The notes under the pieces were generated by a model that saw nothing but the letters and a program-made list of their open reading frames with translations, did no database searches and was not told where the DNA came from. Below, piece by piece: positions 35,486-43,481 of a stretch of 47,183 nt of DNA. Numbering within the stretch: the stretch's first letter is position 1; each line of letters starts with the position of its first letter. The position numbers were made by a program, and so were the translations under genes. Source of the DNA: Clostridia bacterium (GTDB taxonomy: Bacteria > Bacillota > Clostridia > Oscillospirales > Acutalibacteraceae); contig JAGBHX010000055.1 in NCBI GenBank assembly GCA_017935265.1, positions 1 to 47,183 on the forward strand. The letters are read 5' to 3'.

Positions 35486-36628
35486 TTATATCCTTTCAAG
35501 AACATAATTTCTTGCCCATTTATCTGTTTCATTAACGTCAGCGAGGGTATAATCCTCCTTGCTGAAAGCATTTGCAACCGCATCGCCCACAAGCTCCTCA
35601 ATCTGCAAAAACCTGATTTTACCCTGACGGAAAGCAAGATTTGCCGCTTCATTAGCTGAGTTTGCGGCCGCCGGATAAAGACCGCCCTTTTTAATCGCTT
35701 CACGGCAGATGTTGATACAGCCGAAGGTTTCGTAGTCAGGCTTTTCAAAAGTAAGCGTGCCGTAATCCGTCAAGGAAAGCTGTTTTACCGGAGACACTAT
35801 GCGGTTGGGATATGTCAAAGCATACTGAATGGGAATGCGCATATCAGGCACACCCAGCTGAGCGATAACTGAATTGTCACAATACTCAACCAACGAGTGA
35901 ATAACACTCTGACGGTGAACAACAATATCAATATCCTCCGGCTTCATATCAAAAAGCCATACAGCTTCAATCAGTTCAAGACCCTTGTTCATCATTGAAG
36001 CGGAGTCAATAGTAATTTTTGCGCCCATACTCCAGTTGGGATGAGCAAGAGCCTGCTCAACCGTTACACCCTCAAGGTCGGCTCTTTTCCTGCCAAAGAA
36101 GGGTCCGCCTGACGCGGTGAGAATAAGACGCTTGATTTCTTTTTTGTCAGCGCATCCCTGTAAGGACTGAAAAATTGCGGAATGCTCGCTGTCAACAGGC
36201 AAAAGGTTTACACCTTTATTCTTTGCATTTTTTGTAACAAGCGCACCGCCTGCAACAAGTGTTTCCTTGTTGGCAAGGGCAATTTCATTGCCGGCCTCAA
36301 TAGCGGCAAGTGTAGGCTCAAGACCAGCCATACCCACAACGCTGTTGAGCACGTAGTCCGCCTCAAGGCTTGCACAAAAGCACACGCCCTCAAGACCTGA
36401 GAGCACTTTTGTTGAGGTGTCGGCAACTTTGAGCGCCAGCTCCCCGGCGGCTTTTTCATCAGCAAGGGCGGCATATTTCGGTGTGTATTTTCTTATCTGC
36501 TGTTCAATAACATCAACGTTACTCCCTGCGGTGAGGGCAAGAACCTCATAGCCCTGCAAATCCACAACCTCAAGAGCCTGTGTGCCGATTGAGCCTGTTG
36601 AGCCGAGAATCGTAAGAAGCTTTTTCAC
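35486..36628 (-). CDS. dxr: 1-deoxy-D-xylulose 5-phosphate reductoisomerase (Dxr/IspC)
   Basis: 380 residues from GTG 36628, with GGAGG 8 nt upstream, inside the uppS 3' end. NADPH-binding G-S-T-G-S-I-G at the N-terminus, H-P-N-W-S-M-G-A-K-I-T and the substrate/metal site S-A-S-M-M-N-K-G-L-E. The enzyme makes MEP from DXP, the first committed MEP step. The uppS stop is one base before this start, so translation is coupled. In many Firmicutes cdsA lies between uppS and dxr; it is absent here. Confidence 0.96.
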   Translation of the reverse strand: MKKLLTILGSTGSIGTQALEVVDLQGYEVLALTAGSNVDVIEQQIRKYTPKYAALADEKAAGELALKVADTSTKVLSGLEGVCFCASLEADYVLNSVVGMAGLEPTLAAIEAGNEIALANKETLVAGGALVTKNAKNKGVNLLPVDSEHSAIFQSLQGCADKKEIKRLILTASGGPFFGRKRADLEGVTVEQALAHPNWSMGAKITIDSASMMNKGLELIEAVWLFDMKPEDIDIVVHRQSVIHSLVEYCDNSVIAQLGVPDMRIPIQYALTYPNRIVSPVKQLSLTDYGTLTFEKPDYETFGCINICREAIKKGGLYPAAANSANEAANLAFRQGKIRFLQIEELVGDAVANAFSKEDYTLADVNETDKWARNYVLERI

Positions 36629-36629
36629 C

Positions 36630-37343
36630 TTACACACCTCCGAAACGTCTGTTACGGTTATTATAATCGTCAATTGCTTTATCTAAATCTGCAGGAGTAA
36701 AATCAGGCCAGAGAATATCAGAAAACCAGAATTCAGAATAAGCAGACTGCCACAAAAGGAAGTTCGAAAGTCGGTATTCACCGCTCGGGCGGATAATCAA
36801 ATCCGGGTCGGGCTGACCTGCGGTGTAAATGTTATTTGAAATATCATCTTCGCAGATATCTTCGGGGCTGAGCTCACCGTCTGCAACCTTGGAAGCAATT
36901 TTTTTAACAGCGTCTACAATTTCAAGTCTGCCGCCGTAATTGATTGCGATGTTGACATCAATCCGTGTAGCATCCTTTGAGTTTTCTTCTGCCGTTTCCA
37001 TAAGGCTGACAATATCATCGGGCATATCGTCACGTCTGCCGATAAAGTGCATACGCATACCCTTCTGAATATTTTCATTTTCTCTGTCTTCAGCTTCACC
37101 GAGATACTCTCTGAAAAGCTCCATAATTGCCGCAACCTCTTCGGGAGGTCTGCGCCAATTTTCAGTAGAAAAAGCGTAAAAGGTTATGCTCTCTATACCG
37201 ATTTCACAGGCGTAATCGCAGATTTTACGAAAAACGTTTGCGCCCTCCTTGTGACCGTCCCAACGGTTAAGGCCTCTTTGCTTTGCCCAACGTCCGTTGC
37301 CGTCCATAATTATACCGATATGCTTTGGTAAATTTCTTTGCAT
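36630..37343 (-). CDS. uppS: Isoprenyl transferase (undecaprenyl diphosphate synthase) UppS
   Basis: 237 residues. The cis-prenyltransferase signature I-M-D-G-N-G-R-W-A holds the Mg-binding Asp; F-S-T-E-N-W-R-R-P and the C-terminal R-P-S-G-E-Y-R-L-S-N-F-L-L-W-Q are also present. It makes the C55 carrier used for peptidoglycan and exopolysaccharide assembly. AAAGGAG precedes ATG 37343. A strong hairpin lies between frr and uppS. Confidence 0.96.
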   Translation of the reverse strand: MQRNLPKHIGIIMDGNGRWAKQRGLNRWDGHKEGANVFRKICDYACEIGIESITFYAFSTENWRRPPEEVAAIMELFREYLGEAEDRENENIQKGMRMHFIGRRDDMPDDIVSLMETAEENSKDATRIDVNIAINYGGRLEIVDAVKKIASKVADGELSPEDICEDDISNNIYTAGQPDPDLIIRPSGEYRLSNFLLWQSAYSEFWFSDILWPDFTPADLDKAIDDYNNRNRRFGGV

Positions 37344-37367
37344 AAGAGCATCTCCTTTAAAGTTATC

Positions 37368-37388
37368 AAGGGGAGCATGGCTCCCCTT
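37368..37388 (-). other. Hairpin between frr and uppS
   Basis: Perfect 9-bp stem AAGGGGAGC/GCTCCCCTT with a 3-nt loop, just after the frr stop. On the minus strand it is followed by GATAAC rather than a T-tract, so it is more likely an RNA-processing or stability element than a full terminator. Confidence 0.55.
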
Positions 37389-37396
37389 TAATAAAA

Positions 37397-37950
37397 TCAG
37401 ATTTCCATAACTTCCTTTTCTTTTGCGGAAGCAATTTTGTCAATTTCTTTGATGTTGTTGTCAGTAATCTTCTGAACCTCTTCTTCACCGTTCTTGAGGT
37501 CGTCCTCTGTGATTTCGGAAGCCTTCTGCATCTTCTTGAGCTTATCCATAGCATCACGGCGGATTGAACGGATTGCAACCTTTGAATCTTCAGCCATCTT
37601 GCTTACGTCTTTAACGATAACCTTTCTGTTTCTTCGGTAAGCTTGGGGAAGGTAAGACGGATAACAACACCGTCGTTCTGGGGATTGATGCCGATGTCTG
37701 AAGCCTGAATAGCTTTTTCGATAGCGTTGAGAACAGATTTATCCCAAGGTTGGATAGTAAGAATGCGTGCTTCAGCAACAGAAACAGATGCAAGCTGATT
37801 GATAGGTGTGGGTGTGCCGTAATAGTCAACTGTTACTTTATCAAGAACAGCGGCATTTGCTCTGCCTGCGCGGATGGCAGCATAGTCTCTTTTAAGTACT
37901 TCAATGGTTTTACCCATTTTTTCTTTGGTATTTGCATAAAGCTCTTTCAT
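37397..37950 (-). CDS. frr: Ribosome recycling factor, interrupted by an apparent one-base deletion
   Basis: ATG 37950 (AAAGGAG) opens a frame matching RRF residues 1-108 up to F-P-K-L-T-E-E-T, then drifts and stops at 37603. The rest of RRF (T-R-K-V-I-V-K-D-V-S, A-V-R-like A-I-R-S-I-R-R-D-A, ending at 37397) is intact in another frame. The shift lies at 37621-37629: minus-strand ACAGAAAGG where ACAAGAAAGG would restore T-R-K-V. Total length is 554 nt; adding one base gives 184 residues, the normal RRF length. RRF frees post-termination ribosomes and is essential, so a sequencing or assembly error, or a very recent mutation, is likelier than a lost gene. Confidence 0.93.
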
Positions 37951-37969
37951 AATGAAATCTCCTTTAAAA

Positions 37970-38668
37970 TTATTCTTTTACAATTGTTCCTATATTTTCA
38001 CCTTTAACTGCTCTGATAATGTTTTCAGGGTCTTCAAGGTTAAAAACAAGAATTGAAATTCCGTTATCTCTGCAAAGAGATGCAGCGGTGCTGTCCATAA
38101 CCTTAAGTCCTTTAGCAAGCACCTCAGAATGTGAAAGCACATCATATTTAACAGCATCGTCGAATTTGTTGGGGTCTTTGTCATAAACACCGTCAACGTT
38201 GGTTGCCTTGAAAATAACATCTGCCTCAATCTCAGCAGCCCTCAAAGCAGCAGTTGTGTCAGTTGAGAAAAACGGACAGCCTGTTCCGCAGCCGAAGATA
38301 ACGACCTCACCGTTTTCAAGGTGGCGAACAGCATCACGTGCAACAAACTGCTCGGCAATAGGCTGCATGGCAACGGCAGACATTACTCTTGCCTTAACGC
38401 CCAACTGCTCAAGAGCCTCACAAAGAGCAAGAGAGTTCATCACAGTTGCAAGCATTCCCATATTGTCGGCTCTTGTTCTGTTCATTGAGCCGCTTGAACG
38501 GCCGCGCCAGAAATTGCCGCCGCCAACAACAAGTCCAACCTGAACGCCCATTTCCGCAACCTTTTTAACATAGGAGCAGACATTGGTAACCATATCAAAA
38601 TCTATACCGTGACCTGCTTCACCGGCGAGAACCTCGCCGCTTAATTTAAGTAAAATTCTTTTATACAT
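37970..38668 (-). CDS. pyrH: UMP kinase PyrH
   Basis: 232 residues. Amino-acid-kinase fold: K-L-S-G-E near the N-terminus, [10 protein letters not shown], the [10 protein letters not shown] segment typical of bacterial UMP kinases, [14 protein letters not shown], and [10 protein letters not shown]. It phosphorylates UMP to UDP, normally as a hexamer. First gene of the run; frr follows after 19 nt, the usual pairing. GGAGGG before ATG 38668. Confidence 0.96.
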   Translation of the reverse strand: MYKRILLKLSGEVLAGEAGHGIDFDMVTNVCSYVKKVAEMGVQVGLVVGGGNFWRGRSSGSMNRTRADNMGMLATVMNSLALCEALEQLGVKARVMSAVAMQPIAEQFVARDAVRHLENGEVVIFGCGTGCPFFSTDTTAALRAAEIEADVIFKATNVDGVYDKDPNKFDDAVKYDVLSHSEVLAKGLKVMDSTAASLCRDNGISILVFNLEDPENIIRAVKGENIGTIVKE

Positions 38669-38701
38669 TTACAACCCTCCGATTGTATTCAATCTCACTT
38701 T

Positions 38702-38730
38702 ATTTTAACTTAAAAAAGGGTTTATGTAAA
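38702..38730 (-). promoter_or_regulatory. Sigma-A promoter for the pyrH-frr-uppS-dxr-rseP-ispG-polC run
   Basis: Minus-strand -35 TTTACA (38725-38730), 17-nt spacer, -10 TAAAAT (38702-38707), 34 nt upstream of the pyrH ATG. Absence of further promoters in the short gaps suggests one long transcript. Confidence 0.65.
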
Positions 38731-38830
38731 GAGATATTTCAATAAAATTTACATATTTTTAACACCGCTTACCATTTTAAAAATAAAATTAAATTATTTG
38801 CAAAAAGTAATGTTTTTTTCTTTTTAAATA

Positions 38831-38859
38831 TAGACAAATTTCGCGAAAAATAGTATAAT
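38831..38859 (+). promoter_or_regulatory. Sigma-A promoter for the exopolysaccharide cluster
   Basis: -35 TAGACA (38831-38836), 17-nt spacer, perfect -10 TATAAT (38854-38859), 55 nt upstream of the TTG start at 38914. Confidence 0.7.
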
Positions 38860-38913
38860 AATCTGCGATTTGTTTAATTTCAACTCACAGTATGCAAAAA
38901 GGAGGAATAGCAG

Positions 38914-40176
38914 TTGTCTTTGTTCAAAAAAAGAAAGCCCGTAGTATTGACTGAAGGCAACGCGCTCGTGGAAACTATTTACGAGATTTGCACATTTCTC
39001 CTGTTTACGGGATACTTCCTGTTTTATGACAACCGCGGACTTCAGCTTGCATTTGTGTGCATCGGCCTTGCTGGCACGCTGTTATTGTTTTTAAGCAAAG
39101 TTCGTACATCTCGTATGAAAATTCCGATAAACACAATATGGTATCTGCTGTTTTTCGTCCTCGCGGAACTATCAGCATTGTGGGCTCATTCACCGGAGGA
39201 TGCTGCTATCAGTTATCTGCGACTTATGATGGTTTTGCTGGTTATAGGATTTGGTATAACTCTGTATGTCGATACCACCGCACAGGCAGAACGATTAATC
39301 AAAGTTTTTGTTTTTTCCGCTTTTGTTTTCTCCGCTGTGCAGTTCTTTTTTACCCCTTTAGATGACTTGCTTAATGGTTTTTTTGGCTCAGCAGTTGGAG
39401 ATAACAACACCAACAACTATGGATATATTGTTTCGGTATGTACAATTATAACAGTTTACTTTGCATATGTTAAAAACCAGAAATCTTACTACTTTTTTGC
39501 GTTATTCTTTATAGTTTGTTGCTTCCTATCCAGTTCTCGAAAATCACTTATAATAACCTTCGTCGGTGTTTTTCTTCTTGTTTTATTTTCTTCCAGCAAA
39601 AAAAATCGATTTTTCCATATATTTATCGGACTGTTATTTGCAGTAATATTTGTGATACTTATGTTTGAAGATGAGTTTCTGTATAACATCATAGGAAACC
39701 GTTTCGACAGTATGCTCAAATTTTTAATTTCCGGATACAATCCTAAAGAAACCAGCATGTCACTACGTGCTTATTTCATTGAATTTGCAAAAATTCTTCT
39801 GAGAGAAAAACCTTTATTAGGACACGGATTTGCGAATTTCTTGACGATTATTGCTTCTGAAGGTGACTTAGATATGGGTTATACCACACACAATAATTAT
39901 TGGGAAATTCTCGCCGATCTCGGTGTTGTGGGATTCATAACTTACTATTGGTTCTATCTGTTTATTTCAATAAAACTGATAATAAAAATGCTTAAAGAAA
40001 AAGATAACACCATAATTCCTCTTGCGTTGGCTTTAATTATCTCACAATTCGCTGTTGAATACGGCCTTATTACTATGGCATCATTCTACCCACAGATTGT
40101 AATGTCTTTGATTTATGTTTGCACTTATGCATCAAATTCTCAAAGAAAGTTCCACTATTCTCCGACAAAAATGTGA
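38914..40176 (+). CDS. O-antigen ligase/polymerase-like (Wzy/WaaL-type) membrane protein
   Basis: 420 residues from TTG 38914, with AAGGAGG 8 nt upstream. About 10-12 hydrophobic helices; a large extracytoplasmic loop near residues 255-330 contains S-M-S-L-R-A-Y, G-H-G-F-A-N-F and the T-T-H-N-N-Y-W motif, the R/H-containing loop typical of the O-antigen ligase family. These proteins polymerise or transfer lipid-linked oligosaccharides. The gene is visibly more AT-rich than its neighbours and uses more ATA and TTA codons, a sign of transfer. It heads a three-gene cluster with a glycosyltransferase and a Wzz/kinase fusion, so capsule or exopolysaccharide polymerisation is likely. Confidence 0.82.
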   Translation: MSLFKKRKPVVLTEGNALVETIYEICTFLLFTGYFLFYDNRGLQLAFVCIGLAGTLLLFLSKVRTSRMKIPINTIWYLLFFVLAELSALWAHSPEDAAISYLRLMMVLLVIGFGITLYVDTTAQAERLIKVFVFSAFVFSAVQFFFTPLDDLLNGFFGSAVGDNNTNNYGYIVSVCTIITVYFAYVKNQKSYYFFALFFIVCCFLSSSRKSLIITFVGVFLLVLFSSSKKNRFFHIFIGLLFAVIFVILMFEDEFLYNIIGNRFDSMLKFLISGYNPKETSMSLRAYFIEFAKILLREKPLLGHGFANFLTIIASEGDLDMGYTTHNNYWEILADLGVVGFITYYWFYLFISIKLIIKMLKEKDNTIIPLALALIISQFAVEYGLITMASFYPQIVMSLIYVCTYASNSQRKFHYSPTKM

Positions 40177-40185
40177 GGTGACACA

Positions 40186-41289
40186 ATGAAAAACGTTTTG
40201 TTCGTTCTGAACTTCAACAATTCCTTTGAAGGCAATTTTATGCGTTCCATACTCGCTTTAAGCGAGCAGGTTGAAAACGACGGAGGCGAGGTTGTTTTTC
40301 TTGTGCCTCACAACTCCCGTCAGACTGACTGGGCAGTCAATCTCACAAACCGAGGTTCAAAGGTTTATGACTTTGTTGACGGAATATGGGGCTTTGCCAA
40401 AAACACAAAAACCGTTAAAAAAATAATTGAAGAGCATAATATTTCGATTATTCATTCGCATTTTTGCGATTACCGTCAGCATATCCCCGTGGCTTTTGCA
40501 AAAGCGGGCAAAAAAGATGTTGACTATATAGTCCATGTTCATCATAATCCGCCCAAGCGAAGCTCCTTTTATGAAAAGCTTGCAGCCTTCGTTACCAACG
40601 CAACCGTTTATGTCAGCGTCAGCGATTCAATTCACAACACCCTTTCAATCAGCGGTAAGCCGTCGGTTACCATCAGAAACGCGGTGGATTTTTCAAGGCT
40701 TGAATTTACAGACGCATCTGTAAAAAAAGAAGATTATCTTTCAGACGGTTGCACAAAGAGTGTGCTTATGTTCGGTCAGGATTTTGAAGAAAAGGGCGTA
40801 AATTCTGTTATCAAAGCTCTTATGGAGCACGACAAAGAACATAAAATTCAGCTTTTGGTTGCTGCAGGAGAAAACACCGATGAAGCTACCAAAGCAATCC
40901 GAAACATCTGCAACGACACCCCCGGCTGGATTAAACTTCTGCCTGCGCGAAATGACGTTGCAACTTATTTCAACCTCGCCGATGCTTTTGTTCTTGCAAA
41001 CAAAACACAGGGCAACCCCTATACGATGATTGAAAGTGCATATCTCGGTGTTCCTATTGTTTATTATGATGTTCCCGGGCAGAATGAAATGTGCATTCCC
41101 TGGTCGGTAAAGGTCACTCCTGATGATTCCGCTGAGCTTTACAAGGCACTGTGTGAAATTTTCAGGGAAGATGAGCAGGAAACATTGGCGATGGGGCTTG
41201 AATCAAAGGATTATGCTGTTAAAAATTATTCATTAGGCACCTGGGTCTATGAAATAATTGATTTATATAAAAATGTTCACAGAATGTGA
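40186..41289 (+). CDS. GT-B fold glycosyltransferase (GT4-like)
   Basis: 367 residues. N-terminal Rossmann half begins K-N-V-L-F-V-L-N-F-N and includes I-I-H-S-H-F-C-D-Y and H-V-H-H-N-P. The C-terminal half has I-R-N-A-V-D-F linker residues, K-G-V-N-S-V-I-K-A-L, and the donor-binding region K-T-Q-G-N-P-Y-T-M-I-E-S-A-Y-L-G-V-P, in which the E of the usual E-x7-E is kept. Start ATG 40186 is 9 nt after the polymerase-like gene and has GAGGTGAC. It should add a sugar to a growing polysaccharide on the inner membrane face. Only one transferase is present in this cluster, so others must be elsewhere. Confidence 0.87.
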   Translation: MKNVLFVLNFNNSFEGNFMRSILALSEQVENDGGEVVFLVPHNSRQTDWAVNLTNRGSKVYDFVDGIWGFAKNTKTVKKIIEEHNISIIHSHFCDYRQHIPVAFAKAGKKDVDYIVHVHHNPPKRSSFYEKLAAFVTNATVYVSVSDSIHNTLSISGKPSVTIRNAVDFSRLEFTDASVKKEDYLSDGCTKSVLMFGQDFEEKGVNSVIKALMEHDKEHKIQLLVAAGENTDEATKAIRNICNDTPGWIKLLPARNDVATYFNLADAFVLANKTQGNPYTMIESAYLGVPIVYYDVPGQNEMCIPWSVKVTPDDSAELYKALCEIFREDEQETLAMGLESKDYAVKNYSLGTWVYEIIDLYKNVHRM

Positions 41290-41303
41290 CAGGAGGTATT
41301 GTT

Positions 41304-42764
41304 TTGAATTACGAAAATAAAGAGGCAAAAGGATTTCAAATCAATATAATGGCTTTTCTTCGTCTTGTGATGAAGAAAATCTGGATTGTTATTGCATTTG
41401 CGTTAGTGTTGGGAATTGCAGGATTCGCGATGTCTTCCATCGCTATTGAAGACACCTACACTTCAAAAATATCGTTCGTTGTTAATACCGTCAGTGACTC
41501 TACCTACGCCGAGAACTCCGACGTTACCGCATCAATCAACATTGCCACAACCTACAAATATATTCTCGAAAGCCGCTCGGTTGTGGAATCGGTCGTTGAC
41601 AACAGCGTTATTCCGGTAACGTATCTTGAGGTTGACGAAGCAATGGCCGTTCAGGCAATTGCCGCTTCCAGCGTTATTGAAATGTCAATCACAACCAACG
41701 ATCCGCAGAAGTCCTATTCAATAGCCAAGGCTGTTGTTGAAAACTATAAGAATATCGTTTCTGAGATTTATTCAAACGCCGACCTCAAGGTGTGCGACTA
41801 TCCCGTTGAGGCTCAGCACCCCGACTCCAGCTCAGCTCAGACTCTCATCACCTTGATTGCTTTTGTTTTCGGCGCACTTATCGGTCTCGTGCTCATTCTT
41901 ATTCTCTACATTGTTAATGACACTATCCGCGACGTTGAAGAAATTGAAGCAAAGGTTGGTCTCAGCATTCTCGGCACAATCAGCAGAATTGAAAAGAAGA
42001 AGGACTCGAAGGGTCTTCTTGTTACCGATAAAAAGGTTGGATTCGCCTTCACCGAAACCTTTAAGGCAATCAGAACAAAGGTTGAAAGCAACGCTGTCAG
42101 AGAGGGCAACAACGTGTTTATGGTAACAAGTGCCTGTGAAAATGAAGGTAAAACAACAATTTCAAGTAACCTTGCCATAACGTTGGCTCAGAACGGCAAA
42201 TCTGTTCTTCTCATTGACGCTGACCTTCGTAAGCCCGCAATTGCACACATCCTTGAGCTTGAAAAGAGCCAGACCAAGGGCCTTGCAGGTGTCATCACAG
42301 GCAAAGCTTCTCTTGAATCGACCATTCGATACATTGAAAAATATAACATCTTCGTTATCGCTGATACCCATTCTTCAGATAACCCCTCTGAGCTTCTTTC
42401 AACTCAGAAAATGGCAGACATCATCAAGGCTGTACGCAGTGAGTTTGATTTTATTATCATCGACACAGCTCCTGCAAGCGTAGTTACAGACGCCAGCGTT
42501 ATCTCGTCACTTTCTGACGCAACAATTCTCGTTATCTGTGAAAACAAAGCTCCCGTCAGCCGCATCAGAATGGCTATTGACGATATCAACAGCAACGGCG
42601 CTGAGGTTATCGGTTGTGTATACAACAACACGGTCACAGGTTCAACCAAGAGATACGGCAAATACGGTAAGTACGGCTACGGCAAATACGGTTACGGCAC
42701 CTACGGCTACGGTTATGGCTATGGCTACGGTTACGGCTACGGCCAAAGCAAAAGCTCCAAATAA
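41304..42764 (+). CDS. Wzz/CpsC-CpsD fusion: polysaccharide co-polymerase with BY-type tyrosine kinase
   Basis: 486 residues from TTG 41304, preceded by AGGAGG; a GTG at 41286 overlaps the previous stop. Two transmembrane helices at about 21-43 and 185-208 flank an extracytoplasmic Wzz domain. The cytoplasmic kinase has Walker A C-E-N-E-G-K283-T-T, Walker A' V-L-L-I-D-A-D-L-R-K-P, and Walker B F-D-F-I-I-I-D-T-A-P-A. The tail 451-480 is almost only Tyr and Gly, with 13 tyrosines in Y-G and Y-G-K units. BY-kinases autophosphorylate such tails to control chain length and polymerisation. Firmicute systems usually keep CpsC and CpsD as separate proteins; here they are fused, as in Gram-negative Wzc. 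Confidence 0.93.
   Translation: MNYENKEAKGFQINIMAFLRLVMKKIWIVIAFALVLGIAGFAMSSIAIEDTYTSKISFVVNTVSDSTYAENSDVTASINIATTYKYILESRSVVESVVDNSVIPVTYLEVDEAMAVQAIAASSVIEMSITTNDPQKSYSIAKAVVENYKNIVSEIYSNADLKVCDYPVEAQHPDSSSAQTLITLIAFVFGALIGLVLILILYIVNDTIRDVEEIEAKVGLSILGTISRIEKKKDSKGLLVTDKKVGFAFTETFKAIRTKVESNAVREGNNVFMVTSACENEGKTTISSNLAITLAQNGKSVLLIDADLRKPAIAHILELEKSQTKGLAGVITGKASLESTIRYIEKYNIFVIADTHSSDNPSELLSTQKMADIIKAVRSEFDFIIIDTAPASVVTDASVISSLSDATILVICENKAPVSRIRMAIDDINSNGAEVIGCVYNNTVTGSTKRYGKYGKYGYGKYGYGTYGYGYGYGYGYGYGQSKSSK
42654..42743 (+). repeat. In-frame TAYGGY hexamer repeat encoding the Tyr-Gly tail
   Basis: Tandem six-base units TACGGC/TACGGT/TATGGC, with interspersed AAA/AAG lysine and one ACC threonine codon, encode 13 tyrosines. 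The last seven units are uninterrupted. Confidence 0.9.
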
Positions 42765-42781
42765 AAAATAATTTTATCAAC

Positions 42782-42824
42782 AAAAAATCTCCTTCGCATA
42801 GAATAAAGCGAAGGAGGTTTTTTT
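42782..42824 (+). terminator. Terminator hairpin whose 3' arm is the next gene's ribosome site
   Basis: AATCTCCTTCGC pairs with GCGAAGGAGGTT (one U-G pair) over a 10-nt loop, followed by seven Ts that lead straight into ATG 42825. It ends the kinase transcript and also places AAGGAGG of the next gene inside the stem. Confidence 0.85.
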
Positions 42825-43481
42825 ATGGACGATATTGAAAACATAATAAAGCGATACCAACAGGAATTACTTGAGTTTTCTTTTCAAAGCAAAAGCGAAA
42901 GCCCACAGATAATTTCTGCAATCACAACAAATATTGAGCAAGAGCCCGTTGAACAAAGCATCACGGAAGACCCTCAGCCTGTTGCCGAGCAGCCTGCTAT
43001 AGCAGCCCTGCCCTATTATTCAACCTATGAGGATTTTCTTGCAGCTAACACAGAAAGAGGCTCTCTCAGAGTGCAGGTATTCGGCGGAAATCAATTTTTT
43101 CCGATTTCCGGTGCAAGAGTGACCGTCTCTGTTCCTCTGGCGCAGGGTAACGAGGTGCGGCAGTTCGATGCAATAACCGACATTAACGGCGTTGTTGACA
43201 ACATTTCCCTGCCTGCCCCTCCCCTGTCACTGTCGCAGGCCCCAAACACATCACAGCAACGGCCGTTTTCTTACTATACGGTGAACGTTGAACACCCGAG
43301 ATATGCAAGCTCGCGCTTTGTCAATGTTCCTGTTTTTTCTGATGTGAAATCAATTCAGAATGTTCAGCTTGTCCCGTTGGTGAGCACAGGTGAAACACCC
43401 GACACAACTGTACAGTTCCAGACAGAGCCATTTTTAAAGCTAAGGGGGTCAACTGACAATGGCAGCTCCAATCGTTCCTGA
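42825..43481 (+). CDS. Hypothetical protein with a carboxypeptidase-regulatory-like beta domain
   Basis: 218 residues, no signal peptide. Residues 1-60 are polar, rich in Glu and Gln. Residues about 80-185 form a beta-rich domain beginning G-S-L-R-V-Q-V-F-G-G, with S-G-A-R-V-T-V-S and T-D-I-N-G-V-V-D-N, a pattern seen in carboxypeptidase-regulatory/transthyretin-like domains. The last part includes H-P-R-Y-A-S-S-R-F. The 3' end overlaps the peptidoglycan-binding gene by 23 nt. ATG 42825 has AAGGAGG, but that site is inside a terminator-type hairpin. Probably works with the next protein in the spore or envelope; no function assigned. Confidence 0.7.
   Translation: MDDIENIIKRYQQELLEFSFQSKSESPQIISAITTNIEQEPVEQSITEDPQPVAEQPAIAALPYYSTYEDFLAANTERGSLRVQVFGGNQFFPISGARVTVSVPLAQGNEVRQFDAITDINGVVDNISLPAPPLSLSQAPNTSQQRPFSYYTVNVEHPRYASSRFVNVPVFSDVKSIQNVQLVPLVSTGETPDTTVQFQTEPFLKLRGSTDNGSSNRS

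Noticed and set aside
37603..37950. A genuine short 115-residue protein in place of frr
   Set aside because: The rest of RRF is intact in the next frame up to its normal length, so a one-base deletion explains both pieces.
42654..42743. Tandem repeat considered as CRISPR or non-coding array
   Set aside because: Units are six bases, in frame, without spacers, and encode the Tyr-Gly tail of the kinase. No CRISPR array was seen anywhere in the window.
38914..42764. Prophage or transposon for the AT-rich polysaccharide genes
   Set aside because: No integrase, transposase, inverted terminal repeats or phage genes were seen; all three genes fit exopolysaccharide synthesis.
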